From: Clostridium_I sp047718555
GTDB lineage: Bacteria > Bacillota > Clostridia > Clostridiales > Clostridiaceae
DNA: 64,000 nt
NCBI RefSeq assembly: GCF_047718555.1
Contig: NZ_JBDNRK010000015.1
Span: forward strand, 17,889 to 81,888
Reading direction: 5' to 3'
The notes beneath the pieces were generated by a model that was given only the letters and a program-made list of their open reading frames with translations, did no database searches and was not told the origin of the DNA. This document shows, piece by piece, positions 1 to 7,197 of the stretch. Made by a program: the position numbers and the translations under genes. The first letter of the stretch is position 1. Each line of letters starts with the position of its first letter.

Positions 1-186
1 TTGACTCATTACAGCAGCTAAGCCTTGAAACCAAGCTACTTTTAATGCTGGTACAGCATTTAAAAACTGTTCTTCCTGAAACATAGTACCAAAAGCAAGT
101 AATAATCCTGCTGCCGGCAAAATTGCAACTGGCAGCATTAAAGCTTTACCAATTTGCTGTAGTACACCAAAGGCTTTTTTAAACAT
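1..186 (-). CDS. PTS system EIIC component, glucose/N-acetylglucosamine type (5' part only)
   Basis: Only the first 62 codons are in the window; the gene runs off the left edge. The protein starts MFKKAFGVLQQIGKALMLPV and continues with ILPAAGLLLAFG, the typical N-terminus of the membrane EIIC domain of glucose/GlcNAc-family phosphotransferase permeases. These import a sugar and phosphorylate it together with EIIB and EIIA. The start is fixed by an AGAGGAGG ribosome-binding site just upstream. The leader contains a RAT-type antiterminator, a matching terminator and a promoter with a CRE box, which fits a sugar-induced, catabolite-repressed permease. I cannot tell glucose from GlcNAc or another hexose, nor whether EIIB/EIIA are fused, because the rest is missing. 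Confidence 0.85.
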   Translation of the reverse strand, partial: MFKKAFGVLQQIGKALMLPVAILPAAGLLLAFGTMFQEEQFLNAVPALKVAWFQGLAAVMSQ

Positions 187-223
187 AATCTTTTCCTCCT
201 CTTTTTCTTTGTTACCAAAACAT

Positions 224-397
224 AAAAGGCATGAGCAAGGCTATAACATAAGTTATATCTATTTGCAATATCATAAAATTTTAAATTTATATTTTCCGCA
301 TATAAGTTTAAAAATATATAATAATTTCTAAATAGAATCAAAAATAAAATCCTATTGCAAATAAATACCAAATTATATTTTCACCGTTGCTCATGCC
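224..397 (-). terminator. Leader terminator with a long structured loop, upstream of the PTS gene
   Basis: An 11-base perfect inverted repeat (GGCATGAGCAA at 397-387 and its complement at 238-228, minus-strand reading) is followed by a TTTTATGTTTT run. The 5' arm overlaps the 3' half of the RAT, so the two folds exclude each other. The ~150-base loop contains a second nested inverted repeat (TATTGCAAAT, 262-270 against 353-362), so the hairpin is probably much longer than in typical leaders. Confidence 0.75.
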
Positions 398-417
398 TGA
401 TCGAATCAGTAACACGC
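389..417 (-). promoter_or_regulatory. RAT-type ribonucleic antiterminator (LicT/SacY/GlcT class)
   Basis: Read on the minus strand the segment contains GTTACTGATTCGATCAGGCA. This matches the RAT consensus built around TTACTG, a short loop and CAGGCA. RATs are bound by BglG/LicT-family antiterminators, which the PTS itself phosphorylates. Binding would prevent the overlapping terminator and allow EIIC transcription. The antiterminator gene is not in the window. Confidence 0.8.
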
Positions 418-466
418 AATGATATTTTATTTAATTATAATTTGTAAATATATTAATTGTTGTTTT

Positions 467-508
467 TGTTTACGTTTTCATAATAGCATATTAATAATAA
501 TATTACAA
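467..508 (-). promoter_or_regulatory. Promoter with overlapping CRE (CcpA) box for the PTS gene
   Basis: On the minus strand TTGTAA (508-503) and TATTAT (485-480) are separated by exactly 17 bases. A sequence matching every fixed position of the WTGNAANCGNWNNCW catabolite-response element (ATGAAAACGTAAACA, 481-467) starts at the -10 box. A CRE there would repress initiation by CcpA roadblock or occlusion when a preferred sugar is present. Confidence 0.7.
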
Positions 509-586
509 CATTTTTTTATTAAAAATAATAGTCTATTTTCAAAATCCTTTTAATTCCAAACACACATTTAAATAAACTATACTATT

Positions 587-638
587 AAAAGCTGCTGTCT
601 CACAATGCATATGAATGCATTGTGAGACAGCAGCTTTT
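587..638 (-). terminator. Terminator of pdxST; hairpin-only copy of dispersed repeat (copy A)
   Basis: A 24-base perfect stem with a 4-base loop. It lies 30 bases past the pdxT stop and has A and T tracts on both sides, so it can work in both directions. The stem core (GCTGTCTCACAATG and complement) recurs at 4.3 kb and 41.7 kb, so it belongs to a dispersed repeat family. Confidence 0.8.
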
Positions 639-668
639 GTACTTAATTATAATGTTTTTCTAAAGACT

Positions 669-1244
669 TTATTTATATTCACTGCACATAGATAAAAAAT
701 ATCTATGAAAATCCAAATTATCCGTTAATTCAGGATGAAAGGAGGTTACAAGCATATTGTTTTCTCTCGCTGCAACTATATTGCCCTTCAATTCATATAT
801 GCTTTCTACGCCTTCACCTAGTTTTGTTATAAATGGAGCTCTAATAAAAACCAAAGGTATCTTATTAGTAGAGACTTTTTCCACTAATTCCTCTGCCTCA
901 AAACTATCGCTCTGCCTTCCGTAGGCATTTCTTTTAACGCTTATATTCATAACTTGAAGATAAGTGTCCTTCCAGTTTTCTATACTTTTAGCTAAAAGTA
1001 TCATGCCAGCACAGGTTCCCCAAACTGGTAATCCCTTTAATATTTTTTCTCTTAATGGCTCTAGTAATTTAGTATCTCTTAAAAGTTTGCCAATTGTTGT
1101 ACTTTCTCCACCTGGAAGTATTATGCCAGCTAATACTTCTAAATCTTCTTCTTTTTTTACTTCCACCGGCTGCTGATTAAGAGATTTTATGTGGTGCATA
1201 TGCTCTGCAACTCCACCTTGAAGTGATAATATTCCAATCTTCAT
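669..1244 (-). CDS. pdxT: Pyridoxal 5'-phosphate synthase glutaminase subunit PdxT
   Basis: A class I glutamine amidotransferase of 191 residues. It releases ammonia from glutamine and channels it to PdxS for PLP synthesis. The nucleophile Cys lies in WGTCAGM and the catalytic His-Glu pair in SFHPEL near the C-terminus; the N-terminus MKIGILSLQGGVAEH is diagnostic. I start at 1244 rather than an in-frame codon 39 bases upstream, because that ATG follows GAGG and lies one base past the pdxS stop, giving a tight pdxS-pdxT operon. A perfect hairpin terminator follows. Confidence 0.97.
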   Translation of the reverse strand: MKIGILSLQGGVAEHMHHIKSLNQQPVEVKKEEDLEVLAGIILPGGESTTIGKLLRDTKLLEPLREKILKGLPVWGTCAGMILLAKSIENWKDTYLQVMNISVKRNAYGRQSDSFEAEELVEKVSTNKIPLVFIRAPFITKLGEGVESIYELKGNIVAARENNMLVTSFHPELTDNLDFHRYFLSMCSEYK

Positions 1245-1245
1245 A

Positions 1246-2115
1246 TTACCAGCCTCTTTCTGCATACCTATCTTTAATTTCATTTAATTCAAGACCATGC
1301 ATAGCTTCTCCAAGTCCCTCTGATACTTCCGAAAGAATTTTAGGATCATTATAATAAGTAGTTGCTAAAACAATGGCTTTTGCTCTTTCCTGTGGATTTT
1401 CAGACTTGAATATTCCTGAACCAACAAATACACCTTCTGCACCTAACTGCATCATAAGTGCTGCATCCGCTGGTGTAGCAATCCCACCTGCTGCAAAATT
1501 AACCACTGGAAGTTTTCCATTTTCCCACACATATTCTACCAAATCATAAGGTGCTGCAAAATCCTTGGCAATAGACATAAGTTCTTCTTTTGGTGCATTC
1601 TTTACTTTTCTAATGTCATCCATCATAGTTCTCATGTGAGTTACTGCCTCAACTACATTTCCTGTACCAGCTTCTCCCTTTGTCCTTATCATAGCAGCGC
1701 CTTCACCAATTCTTCTAAGGGCTTCTCCTAAATTTCTTGCACCACAAACATAAGGTACTTTAAAATCCCATTTATTAATATGATAAGCTTCATCTGCAGG
1801 AGTAAGAACTTCACTTTCATCAATAAAATCTATTGCTAGATGCTGTAATATTTGAGCTTCCACAAAATGTCCTATTCTTACCTTTGCCATTACAGGAATA
1901 GATACAGCTTCCTGTATTCCCTTTATCATCTTTGGGTCAGACATTCTAGCTACTCCACCTTCTTTTCTGATATCAGAAGGTACTCTTTCCAATGCCATAA
2001 CTGCACAAGCACCAGCTTTTTCTGCTATTACTGCCTGTTCTGGATTTACAACATCCATTATTACTCCACCCTTTAGCATTTGAGCTAAATTTTTATTTAT
2101 TTCATATTTACTCAT
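1246..2115 (-). CDS. pdxS: Pyridoxal 5'-phosphate synthase lyase subunit PdxS
   Basis: A full-length 289-residue (beta/alpha)8 synthase. It condenses ribose 5-phosphate, glyceraldehyde 3-phosphate and PdxT-derived ammonia into PLP in the DXP-independent route. The two Schiff-base lysines are visible: K78 in IPVMAKVRIGH and K146 in IRTKGEAGTG, with D21 in the conserved VIMDVVN. It is the first gene of the pdxST unit. The upstream spacer to 2232 shows no riboswitch that I recognise. Confidence 0.98.
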   Translation of the reverse strand: MSKYEINKNLAQMLKGGVIMDVVNPEQAVIAEKAGACAVMALERVPSDIRKEGGVARMSDPKMIKGIQEAVSIPVMAKVRIGHFVEAQILQHLAIDFIDESEVLTPADEAYHINKWDFKVPYVCGARNLGEALRRIGEGAAMIRTKGEAGTGNVVEAVTHMRTMMDDIRKVKNAPKEELMSIAKDFAAPYDLVEYVWENGKLPVVNFAAGGIATPADAALMMQLGAEGVFVGSGIFKSENPQERAKAIVLATTYYNDPKILSEVSEGLGEAMHGLELNEIKDRYAERGW

Positions 2116-2232
2116 ATTAAAATCCTCCCAATTATCGACAAAGACACTTGCACAGATTCAGGCCCAAATCTTTATATAAAATCTTTGCTTTTTAATTACT
2201 ATATTATTACATTACTAATTATAGTTTGAATC

Positions 2233-2337
2233 TTAATATTTTAAAAGTGTATGGATACATTTAATTTCTTCATCTGTTGCGGGAGGAAAAAGCTTTAACT
2301 TATAACCTGGAAACCACTTTTTTATTTCACTTATCAT
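2233..2337 (-). CDS. Small ORF (34 aa) coupled to agrB, function unknown
   Basis: ATG at 2337 lies 5 bases past the agrB stop, with GGAG (inside the agrB end) at normal spacing, so translation is plausible. The peptide begins MISEIKKWFPGYKLKLFPP and ends in a charged, Cys-containing tail (TDEEIKCIHTLL). It has a Trp/Phe/Tyr-rich middle and acidic tail, like a short secreted signal precursor. It lacks the hydrophobic helix and PxxPEEL-type recognition tail of AgrD, and it is not the agrD of this locus, which lies at 4433-4576. It may be a remnant of a longer gene. Confidence 0.4.
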   Translation of the reverse strand: MISEIKKWFPGYKLKLFPPATDEEIKCIHTLLKY

Positions 2338-2342
2338 ATTTT

Positions 2343-2915
2343 TCACTCCATTATTCTATTTATATTATTTATTTTTCCAGCCATCATCAATATTACTGCG
2401 ATAACGATTGATATTACAGCAGTATTTAAAAATTTATTTGGAACGAAATAACATGCTATAATTAAAAACAGAGTAGTTAATATAGAAAAATGTTTAAGTT
2501 TTATCTTTCGTTCTCTACTTTTTATCCTTTTATTAATATTATCTACAGGAGAAAAAATGCAAATAAATATAAAGGAAATTATTAATAATGATAGTATAAT
2601 GGCACTATTAATTGCTAAACATTTGCCAGAAATAATTATTATGGAAAATACAACAAAACTAATAAAAAAACAACCCCAGTAAGTTTTTGCATGATATCCA
2701 CCTGAAAATAATCTGATAGGACAAAAAAATATAAGAGTAACTATGTAGTATTTTTGGAGAGAAAATAACCAGAATATAATAAAATATGGAATAAACTTCG
2801 TAATCTCATCAAAAACGCAGATTAATCCATATTCCATTTTTTTCAAATCTAAATCTGAAAATTCAGGGTTCGATTCAGAAATTTTATTTACTAAACAAGT
2901 TATAAGATTATTCAT
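2343..2915 (-). CDS. agrB: AgrB-like accessory gene regulator protein, AIP-processing membrane endopeptidase
   Basis: A 190-residue polytopic membrane protein of the AgrB family, which cleaves the AgrD tail and cyclises the peptide. The catalytic His and Cys, seven apart in S. aureus AgrB, are H75 and C82 here in RLFSGGYHAKTYWGC. Several hydrophobic segments follow. It starts 4 bases after the sensor-kinase stop, so both are in one operon with agrD upstream. The Lys/Arg-rich segment around residues 130-140 (KRIKSRERKIKLKH) fits a cytoplasmic loop. Confidence 0.93.
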   Translation of the reverse strand: MNNLITCLVNKISESNPEFSDLDLKKMEYGLICVFDEITKFIPYFIIFWLFSLQKYYIVTLIFFCPIRLFSGGYHAKTYWGCFFISFVVFSIIIISGKCLAINSAIILSLLIISFIFICIFSPVDNINKRIKSRERKIKLKHFSILTTLFLIIACYFVPNKFLNTAVISIVIAVILMMAGKINNINRIME

Positions 2916-2919
2916 TTAT

Positions 2920-4239
2920 TTAACTCCTTGCTTCAAATTCAATTAAAAATTTAGTTCTTTCAGGAGTACTTTCTAAAGATATACTTCCATTATTTTGTTT
3001 GATCAATTGTTTAATAATATATAATCCAAATCCATGATCATATGATTTTTTAGTTTTTGTAGAAAATCCTCTATTAAAAATTTTCTCCTGAATATCTTCT
3101 GGAATCATATCTCCATTATTAGATATTTCAATATAAAATTTTTTGTCTCTAATAAAAGTATTAATTGATATTTCTTTATTTTCAATATTAGATTTAAGTT
3201 GAAATGCCTCAAATGCATTATCTACAAGATTACTAATAATACTTATTAATTCATTTTCTTTAATTTCTATTGAGCTAAATAGTTCATCAATCATTATATT
3301 AAAATTTATGTTGTTTTTCATTGCATAATTATTTTTTAGAGATAGTAATCCATTTAAATAGTCGTTACCAGTATCTATGTATTTAAATGATGAATGAAGT
3401 GTATCTGAAATTCCCATTACATAAGTTTTTATTTGCTCAACAGCATTTGGTTTATTCAATGAGCACAATCCCCATATAACATTAATATGGTTGGCAAAAT
3501 CGTGTTTTTCTTGTCTAATTATACTAATTATTTCTTCCATATCTTTAATCTGATGTTCTTGAATTTTATAGCTGGCTTCTATATCTACAACTCGTCTATA
3601 TTCTTTTAATTCTTTTAACTGTACTATTAAAAATATAAAATATACAACAAATATAATACAATTGTATATCTTAACATTTTTTATATTAAAAATACCAACA
3701 TTAATGCTAAATATAAAAATGGCGAAAATCCCCATTTGAATTATTAAATTAGAAAAAAGTATACCTTCTCTTTGAAATAATTTAAGTTTAGCAAAATATG
3801 TCCTAAATTTAAAAAGAAATACCACAATAATTATTTGCAATATCTTGGCACCTATTATAAGAATAAATAAATATTTAGGATTTAAAAAAATTTGATTTAG
3901 ATCTACATTAAATATAAGCATCTCAATGGTTTCAGTAGAAGATTCAGTTATAGAAAGTATTATAAAAAACACAAAAAATATAACTGTTGAAGTAAATAAT
4001 TTTATTTTCGTAATATAGGATAATAGCAAAATATCAAATACTACTATAAAAATTAAATGATAAGCGTTAACTATATAAAATGTACTTAAATAAGTTACAA
4101 ATACAAATAATATACAAAATAAAACTGACTTCAATTTATTCTTTATTATAAATCTTTTTTTATTATATAATGCTTCAAAAACTCCTAAAAGAAGCAAAGC
4201 CTCAATACTATCTAGCACTATTTCTCTTATCGAATCCAT
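2920..4239 (-). CDS. agrC: AgrC-like sensor histidine kinase of the quorum-sensing locus
   Basis: A 439-residue kinase. About six or seven hydrophobic segments fill residues 1-210. A phospho-acceptor His follows in RQEKHDFANHINV, then a GHKL ATPase with N-box ELISIISNLVDNAFEA and G-box DHGFGLYII. This matches AgrC/ComD-type peptide receptors, in which the membrane half senses the cyclic peptide. It is downstream of agrD and just upstream of agrB. No LytTR response regulator (AgrA) occurs in the window, so its partner must be elsewhere. The gene is distinctly AT-rich. Confidence 0.88.
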   Translation of the reverse strand: MDSIREIVLDSIEALLLLGVFEALYNKKRFIIKNKLKSVLFCILFVFVTYLSTFYIVNAYHLIFIVVFDILLLSYITKIKLFTSTVIFFVFFIILSITESSTETIEMLIFNVDLNQIFLNPKYLFILIIGAKILQIIIVVFLFKFRTYFAKLKLFQREGILFSNLIIQMGIFAIFIFSINVGIFNIKNVKIYNCIIFVVYFIFLIVQLKELKEYRRVVDIEASYKIQEHQIKDMEEIISIIRQEKHDFANHINVIWGLCSLNKPNAVEQIKTYVMGISDTLHSSFKYIDTGNDYLNGLLSLKNNYAMKNNINFNIMIDELFSSIEIKENELISIISNLVDNAFEAFQLKSNIENKEISINTFIRDKKFYIEISNNGDMIPEDIQEKIFNRGFSTKTKKSYDHGFGLYIIKQLIKQNNGSISLESTPERTKFLIEFEARS

Positions 4240-4262
4240 ATAATGTCTCCTTTATTTCTAAG

Positions 4263-4425
4263 TTTTCACAAAGGGTCTATCTTACAATACATATATATGC
4301 ATTGTGAGACAGCTTTTCAGCTATTCTACTATTAAGAATAATTAGTAAAACCTGATTAATAGTAAAGAGACTGTTCTCAAATTTAATAAATATTTATTTC
4401 TTTTGAGGCAGTCTCTTTGTGAAAA
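4263..4425 (-). repeat. MITE-like dispersed repeat, copy B, inside the agr operon
   Basis: A 163-base element bounded by an 11-base perfect terminal inverted repeat (TTTTCACAAAG / CTTTGTGAAAA). It contains two hairpins: an imperfect one around 4268-4315 with the family core TTGTGAGACAGC, and one at 4364-4418 (AAAGAGACTG pairs with CAGTCTCTTT). The middle (GCTATTCTACTATTAA... through TATTTATTTCTTTT) is clearly homologous to copy C at 41.7 kb. It occupies nearly the whole agrD-agrC spacer, so it would be transcribed within the operon and could attenuate kinase expression. No ORF. Confidence 0.75.
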
Positions 4426-4432
4426 TAATTTT

Positions 4433-4576
4433 TTATTTTAGAAATTCATCAGGACATTTTGGTTGATACGTAGTTAAAGTTGATGTTGGCACTATAACTA
4501 ATGTTCCTAGAAATAAAGCTACAGAACCCACGACTTTCATTGATTTCCATGTTAATAATTTTTTAATATTTTTCAT
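4433..4576 (-). CDS. agrD: AgrD-like autoinducer peptide precursor with Ser at the ring position
   Basis: A 47-residue ORF with a strong GGGAGGA ribosome-binding site. It has a basic amphipathic N-terminus (MKNIKKLLTWKSMK), a hydrophobic segment (VVGSVALFLGTLVIV), a core PTSTLTT and a tail YQPKCPDEFLK. The tail lines up residue by residue with the AgrB-recognition tail of staphylococcal AgrD (DEPKVPAEL), placing the predicted C-terminal cut after T36. The ring residue five from that end is then Ser32, not Cys, so a lactone rather than a thiolactone is predicted. This is as in the S. intermedius peptide RIPTSTGFF (from memory). It lies upstream of the kinase and agrB. Confidence 0.8.
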   Translation of the reverse strand: MKNIKKLLTWKSMKVVGSVALFLGTLVIVPTSTLTTYQPKCPDEFLK

Positions 4577-4699
4577 TCTTAATATCCTCCCAATAAAATT
4601 TATGTAGCATATTAACTGTATTTTTTATATATTCTACAATAATTTAAGTTTTCCTGCATAATTTGTAAAAAAATTTTCGTATAGCATCCTTTATTTGCA

Positions 4700-4758
4700 T
4701 AATAAAAAATCCCCATTATTCATAAAAAACCATGATAATTTTTTATAAATAATGAGGG
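4700..4758 (-). terminator. Intrinsic terminator downstream of yebC
   Basis: Minus-strand hairpin (arms at 4758-4741 and 4728-4711, roughly 16 pairs) directly followed by ATTTTTTATT. It is about 100 bases after the yebC stop and precedes the agr promoter region. Confidence 0.7.
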
Positions 4759-4857
4759 TTAACGTTTATCTTAACTTTTTAAGGCAATTTTACGAATGTT
4801 TATCGCAATCCATTAAGGTCCAGCAACTTATAGATACCTTAAAATGCCATTAACTCC

Positions 4858-5595
4858 TTATCCTTCAAATTCATCAGGGAACTGTGCATTTGAATAGACA
4901 TCCTGAACATCATCGTCATCCTCAAGTTTGTCTATAAGTCCCTGAACTTTTTCAGCATCCTCTAAATTAAGTTCAGTATAGGTGTCTGGAATCATAGTAA
5001 GTTCAGCTGAAGCAAATTCATAACCTGCAGTTTCAAGTGCCTCTCTAACCTGAGAAAAATCTTCCATAGCTGTAGTTATTTCAAATGCTTCTTCTTCTGC
5101 ATTAAAGTCCTCTGCACCTGCATCCAATGCGGCCATCATAATTTCATCTTCATCTAATCCATTTTTTCTTTCAATGACTATTTGGCCCTTTCTTTGGAAC
5201 ATGAAAGACACACAGCCATTTGCTCCTAGATTTCCACCATTTCTATCAAAAATATATCTTACATTACTTGCACTTCTGTTTTTATTATCTGTTAAAACAT
5301 CAACTATAACTGCAACTCCAGCAGGACCATAGCCTTCATAAACTATTTCTTCATAGTTTACTCCTTCAAGTTCTCCTGCACCTTTCTTTATTGCCCTCGT
5401 GATTGTATCTAAAGGCATATTGCTAGCCTTCGCTTTTGCTATAACATCTCTTAATTTTGCATTGGTATCCGGATTAGAACCAGCTTTAGCTGCCACAGCT
5501 ATTTCTTTTCCTATTTTTGTAAACACCTTACCTCTTTGAGCATCTGCTTTACCTTTTTTCGCTTGAATATTATGCCACTTTGAATGTCCTGACAT
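4858..5595 (-). CDS. yebC: YebC/PmpR family protein
   Basis: A 245-residue YebC/TACO1-family protein with the conserved start MSGHSKWHNIQAKKGKADAQ and the central YEGYGPAGVAVIVDVLTDNKNRSAS block. The family was long annotated as transcriptional regulators; recent work on relatives supports a ribosome-associated role at proline-rich stretches. The start at 5595 is chosen because TTAGGAGG lies 7 bases upstream, whereas the longer in-frame ATG has no site. Monocistronic, with a terminator downstream. Confidence 0.96.
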   Translation of the reverse strand: MSGHSKWHNIQAKKGKADAQRGKVFTKIGKEIAVAAKAGSNPDTNAKLRDVIAKAKASNMPLDTITRAIKKGAGELEGVNYEEIVYEGYGPAGVAVIVDVLTDNKNRSASNVRYIFDRNGGNLGANGCVSFMFQRKGQIVIERKNGLDEDEIMMAALDAGAEDFNAEEEAFEITTAMEDFSQVREALETAGYEFASAELTMIPDTYTELNLEDAEKVQGLIDKLEDDDDVQDVYSNAQFPDEFEG

Positions 5596-5733
5596 AAAAA
5601 AACCTCCTAACATAACACTATATGTATTTTACCAAATCAATGTTTCATTAACTTCAAACTGAAGTATATCATGCTTATTAAACCTTAAATATTATATCAT
5701 AAAAAATATTTTATGTTAAATTATTAAAATACT

Positions 5734-6378
5734 TTATTCTAAAAATAGCCTGTTTTCTATCTTAAAATAATATGTATCTTCCCCCTCAAGAAATTGGCAA
5801 TTGCCAGAAGTTGTTTCAATAAAAGTTTTTTTAGCCTCTTCTAAAGTATCTATTTCAAAATAAATCATTAATTTTACTTTATCAGTATACTCTAAGCTCT
5901 CTATATGCCACATTTTCTTTTCACATAGATACTGAAGTTTTCCTAAAAGATCATAATTTACAGTAATATTAAGAGCCTTTCCCTTAACTTTTAATACAAT
6001 TTTTCCTTCCTTAATTGCCGAGGAAGCGCCTTTTGAATAAGCTCTTGCAAGACCACCTGTGCCAAGAAGTATCCCTCCAAAATATCTTGTTACTACAATC
6101 ACTACATCTGTTATTCCACTTTTCTTTATAACCTCCAGCATAGGAATACCTGCTGTCCCCTGTGGTTCTCCATCATCGCTGTATCTTTGCACCTCAGTTT
6201 TTTCTCCAATAACATATGCATAAACATTATGTCTTGCATCTTTATATTGTGTTTTTATATTTTGTATAAATTCTTTTGCCTCTTCTTCACTATAAACTCT
6301 TTTGATATTACTTATAAAAATTGATTTCTTTTCTTCAAACTGAAAGCTTGTCTCATCTTTTATAGTATAATAACTCAT
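5734..6378 (-). CDS. yigZ: IMPACT/YigZ family protein
   Basis: A 214-residue protein with the UPF0029 N-terminal domain. Key segments are KKSIFISNI, DARHNVYAYVIG, RYSDDGEPQGTAG and VVTRYFGGILLGTGGLARAYS; a ferredoxin-like C-terminal domain follows. Eukaryotic IMPACT acts on Gcn2-linked translation control; the bacterial function is not firmly established. It stands alone between yebC and the HEAT-repeat gene, all on the minus strand. Confidence 0.93.
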   Translation of the reverse strand: MSYYTIKDETSFQFEEKKSIFISNIKRVYSEEEAKEFIQNIKTQYKDARHNVYAYVIGEKTEVQRYSDDGEPQGTAGIPMLEVIKKSGITDVVIVVTRYFGGILLGTGGLARAYSKGASSAIKEGKIVLKVKGKALNITVNYDLLGKLQYLCEKKMWHIESLEYTDKVKLMIYFEIDTLEEAKKTFIETTSGNCQFLEGEDTYYFKIENRLFLE

Positions 6379-6514
6379 ACAGACCTCTCCTAAAATATCA
6401 ATGAATCTTACTTAATGAAAATTTGTACTCCCACTAAGCTTAGATATATAATTTAAATTACAACTTAAATATTAATGATTATCTGTCAAAAAGTATATTT
6501 AACAAATGAAAAAA

Positions 6515-7165
6515 TTATTGGCTATTAATGTACTCATCACATATTCTTTTTAAATACTCCTTATCAGTAATACTTTTTATTTCTCTTATCTTATCTACAG
6601 CAATTTTGCTTTTAATTTTTATAAAGGCTCTTATTGCATAGGAAATCACCTGAGGATTATCATCATCCAAGGCCCTTAAAAGGGCACTTTCAAAGGAAGC
6701 ATCATTTATCTTCCCCATAGCCGAAATAGCCATTCTTCTCACATTTACATATTTATGTACAGAAGCTTTTATAAGAATATCTTTGCAGTTCCTATCTTTA
6801 AGTTCCCCTATAATCCATATTGCGGTTTCCTTATCTTTTCCCTGCATTTCTACATATTTTTCTCTTATATATACTAACAATACTCGTTTATTTTCTTCAT
6901 CTATACTGGATATAAAAGAGATTTTATCGTATTTACCAGCTCTTGCAATACTTTCCAACAGCTCCTTTGGGTTTCTGCTTTTTGCAAGGAATCTATATTT
7001 TATTTTTCCTTCAATAATGTGCTTTTGCACAATTTCCCTATTAATATTTCTTATTTTACTTATAACATCAATAGATTTACCTTCTAAAAATAAAAAATAA
7101 GATATTTGCTCATCAGTATAGTTGTCAATATTATCCCATTTAAAATTTATTAATCCACTATCCAT
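6515..7165 (-). CDS. HEAT-repeat protein
   Basis: About 216 residues. The second half is made of alpha-helical HEAT-like units (KDILIKASVHKYVNVRRMA, then ISAMGKINDASFESALLRAL, then ISYAIRAFIKI). Such repeats form protein-binding solenoids; the partner is unknown. The N-terminus (NIDNYTDEQISYFLFLEGKS) looks like a small helical domain. I start at 7165 because GAGAG precedes it; an in-frame ATG at 7186 lacks a site. It begins about 30 bases after the MocR gene and is probably cotranscribed with it. Confidence 0.75.
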   Translation of the reverse strand: MDSGLINFKWDNIDNYTDEQISYFLFLEGKSIDVISKIRNINREIVQKHIIEGKIKYRFLAKSRNPKELLESIARAGKYDKISFISSIDEENKRVLLVYIREKYVEMQGKDKETAIWIIGELKDRNCKDILIKASVHKYVNVRRMAISAMGKINDASFESALLRALDDDNPQVISYAIRAFIKIKSKIAVDKIREIKSITDKEYLKRICDEYINSQ

Positions 7166-7197
7166 TCTATCACTCTCTATAAACATCTGAAAATTAA

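Noticed and set aside
138..371. 77-codon minus-strand ORF before the PTS gene
   Set aside because: It spans the leader terminator and overlaps the EIIC start in another frame; the sequence is explained by RNA structure and the codons are low complexity.
4577..4699. AgrA-type direct repeats upstream of agrD
   Set aside because: One ACAGTTAAT-like sequence is visible, but no second copy at the required spacing, so I cannot claim a regulator site.
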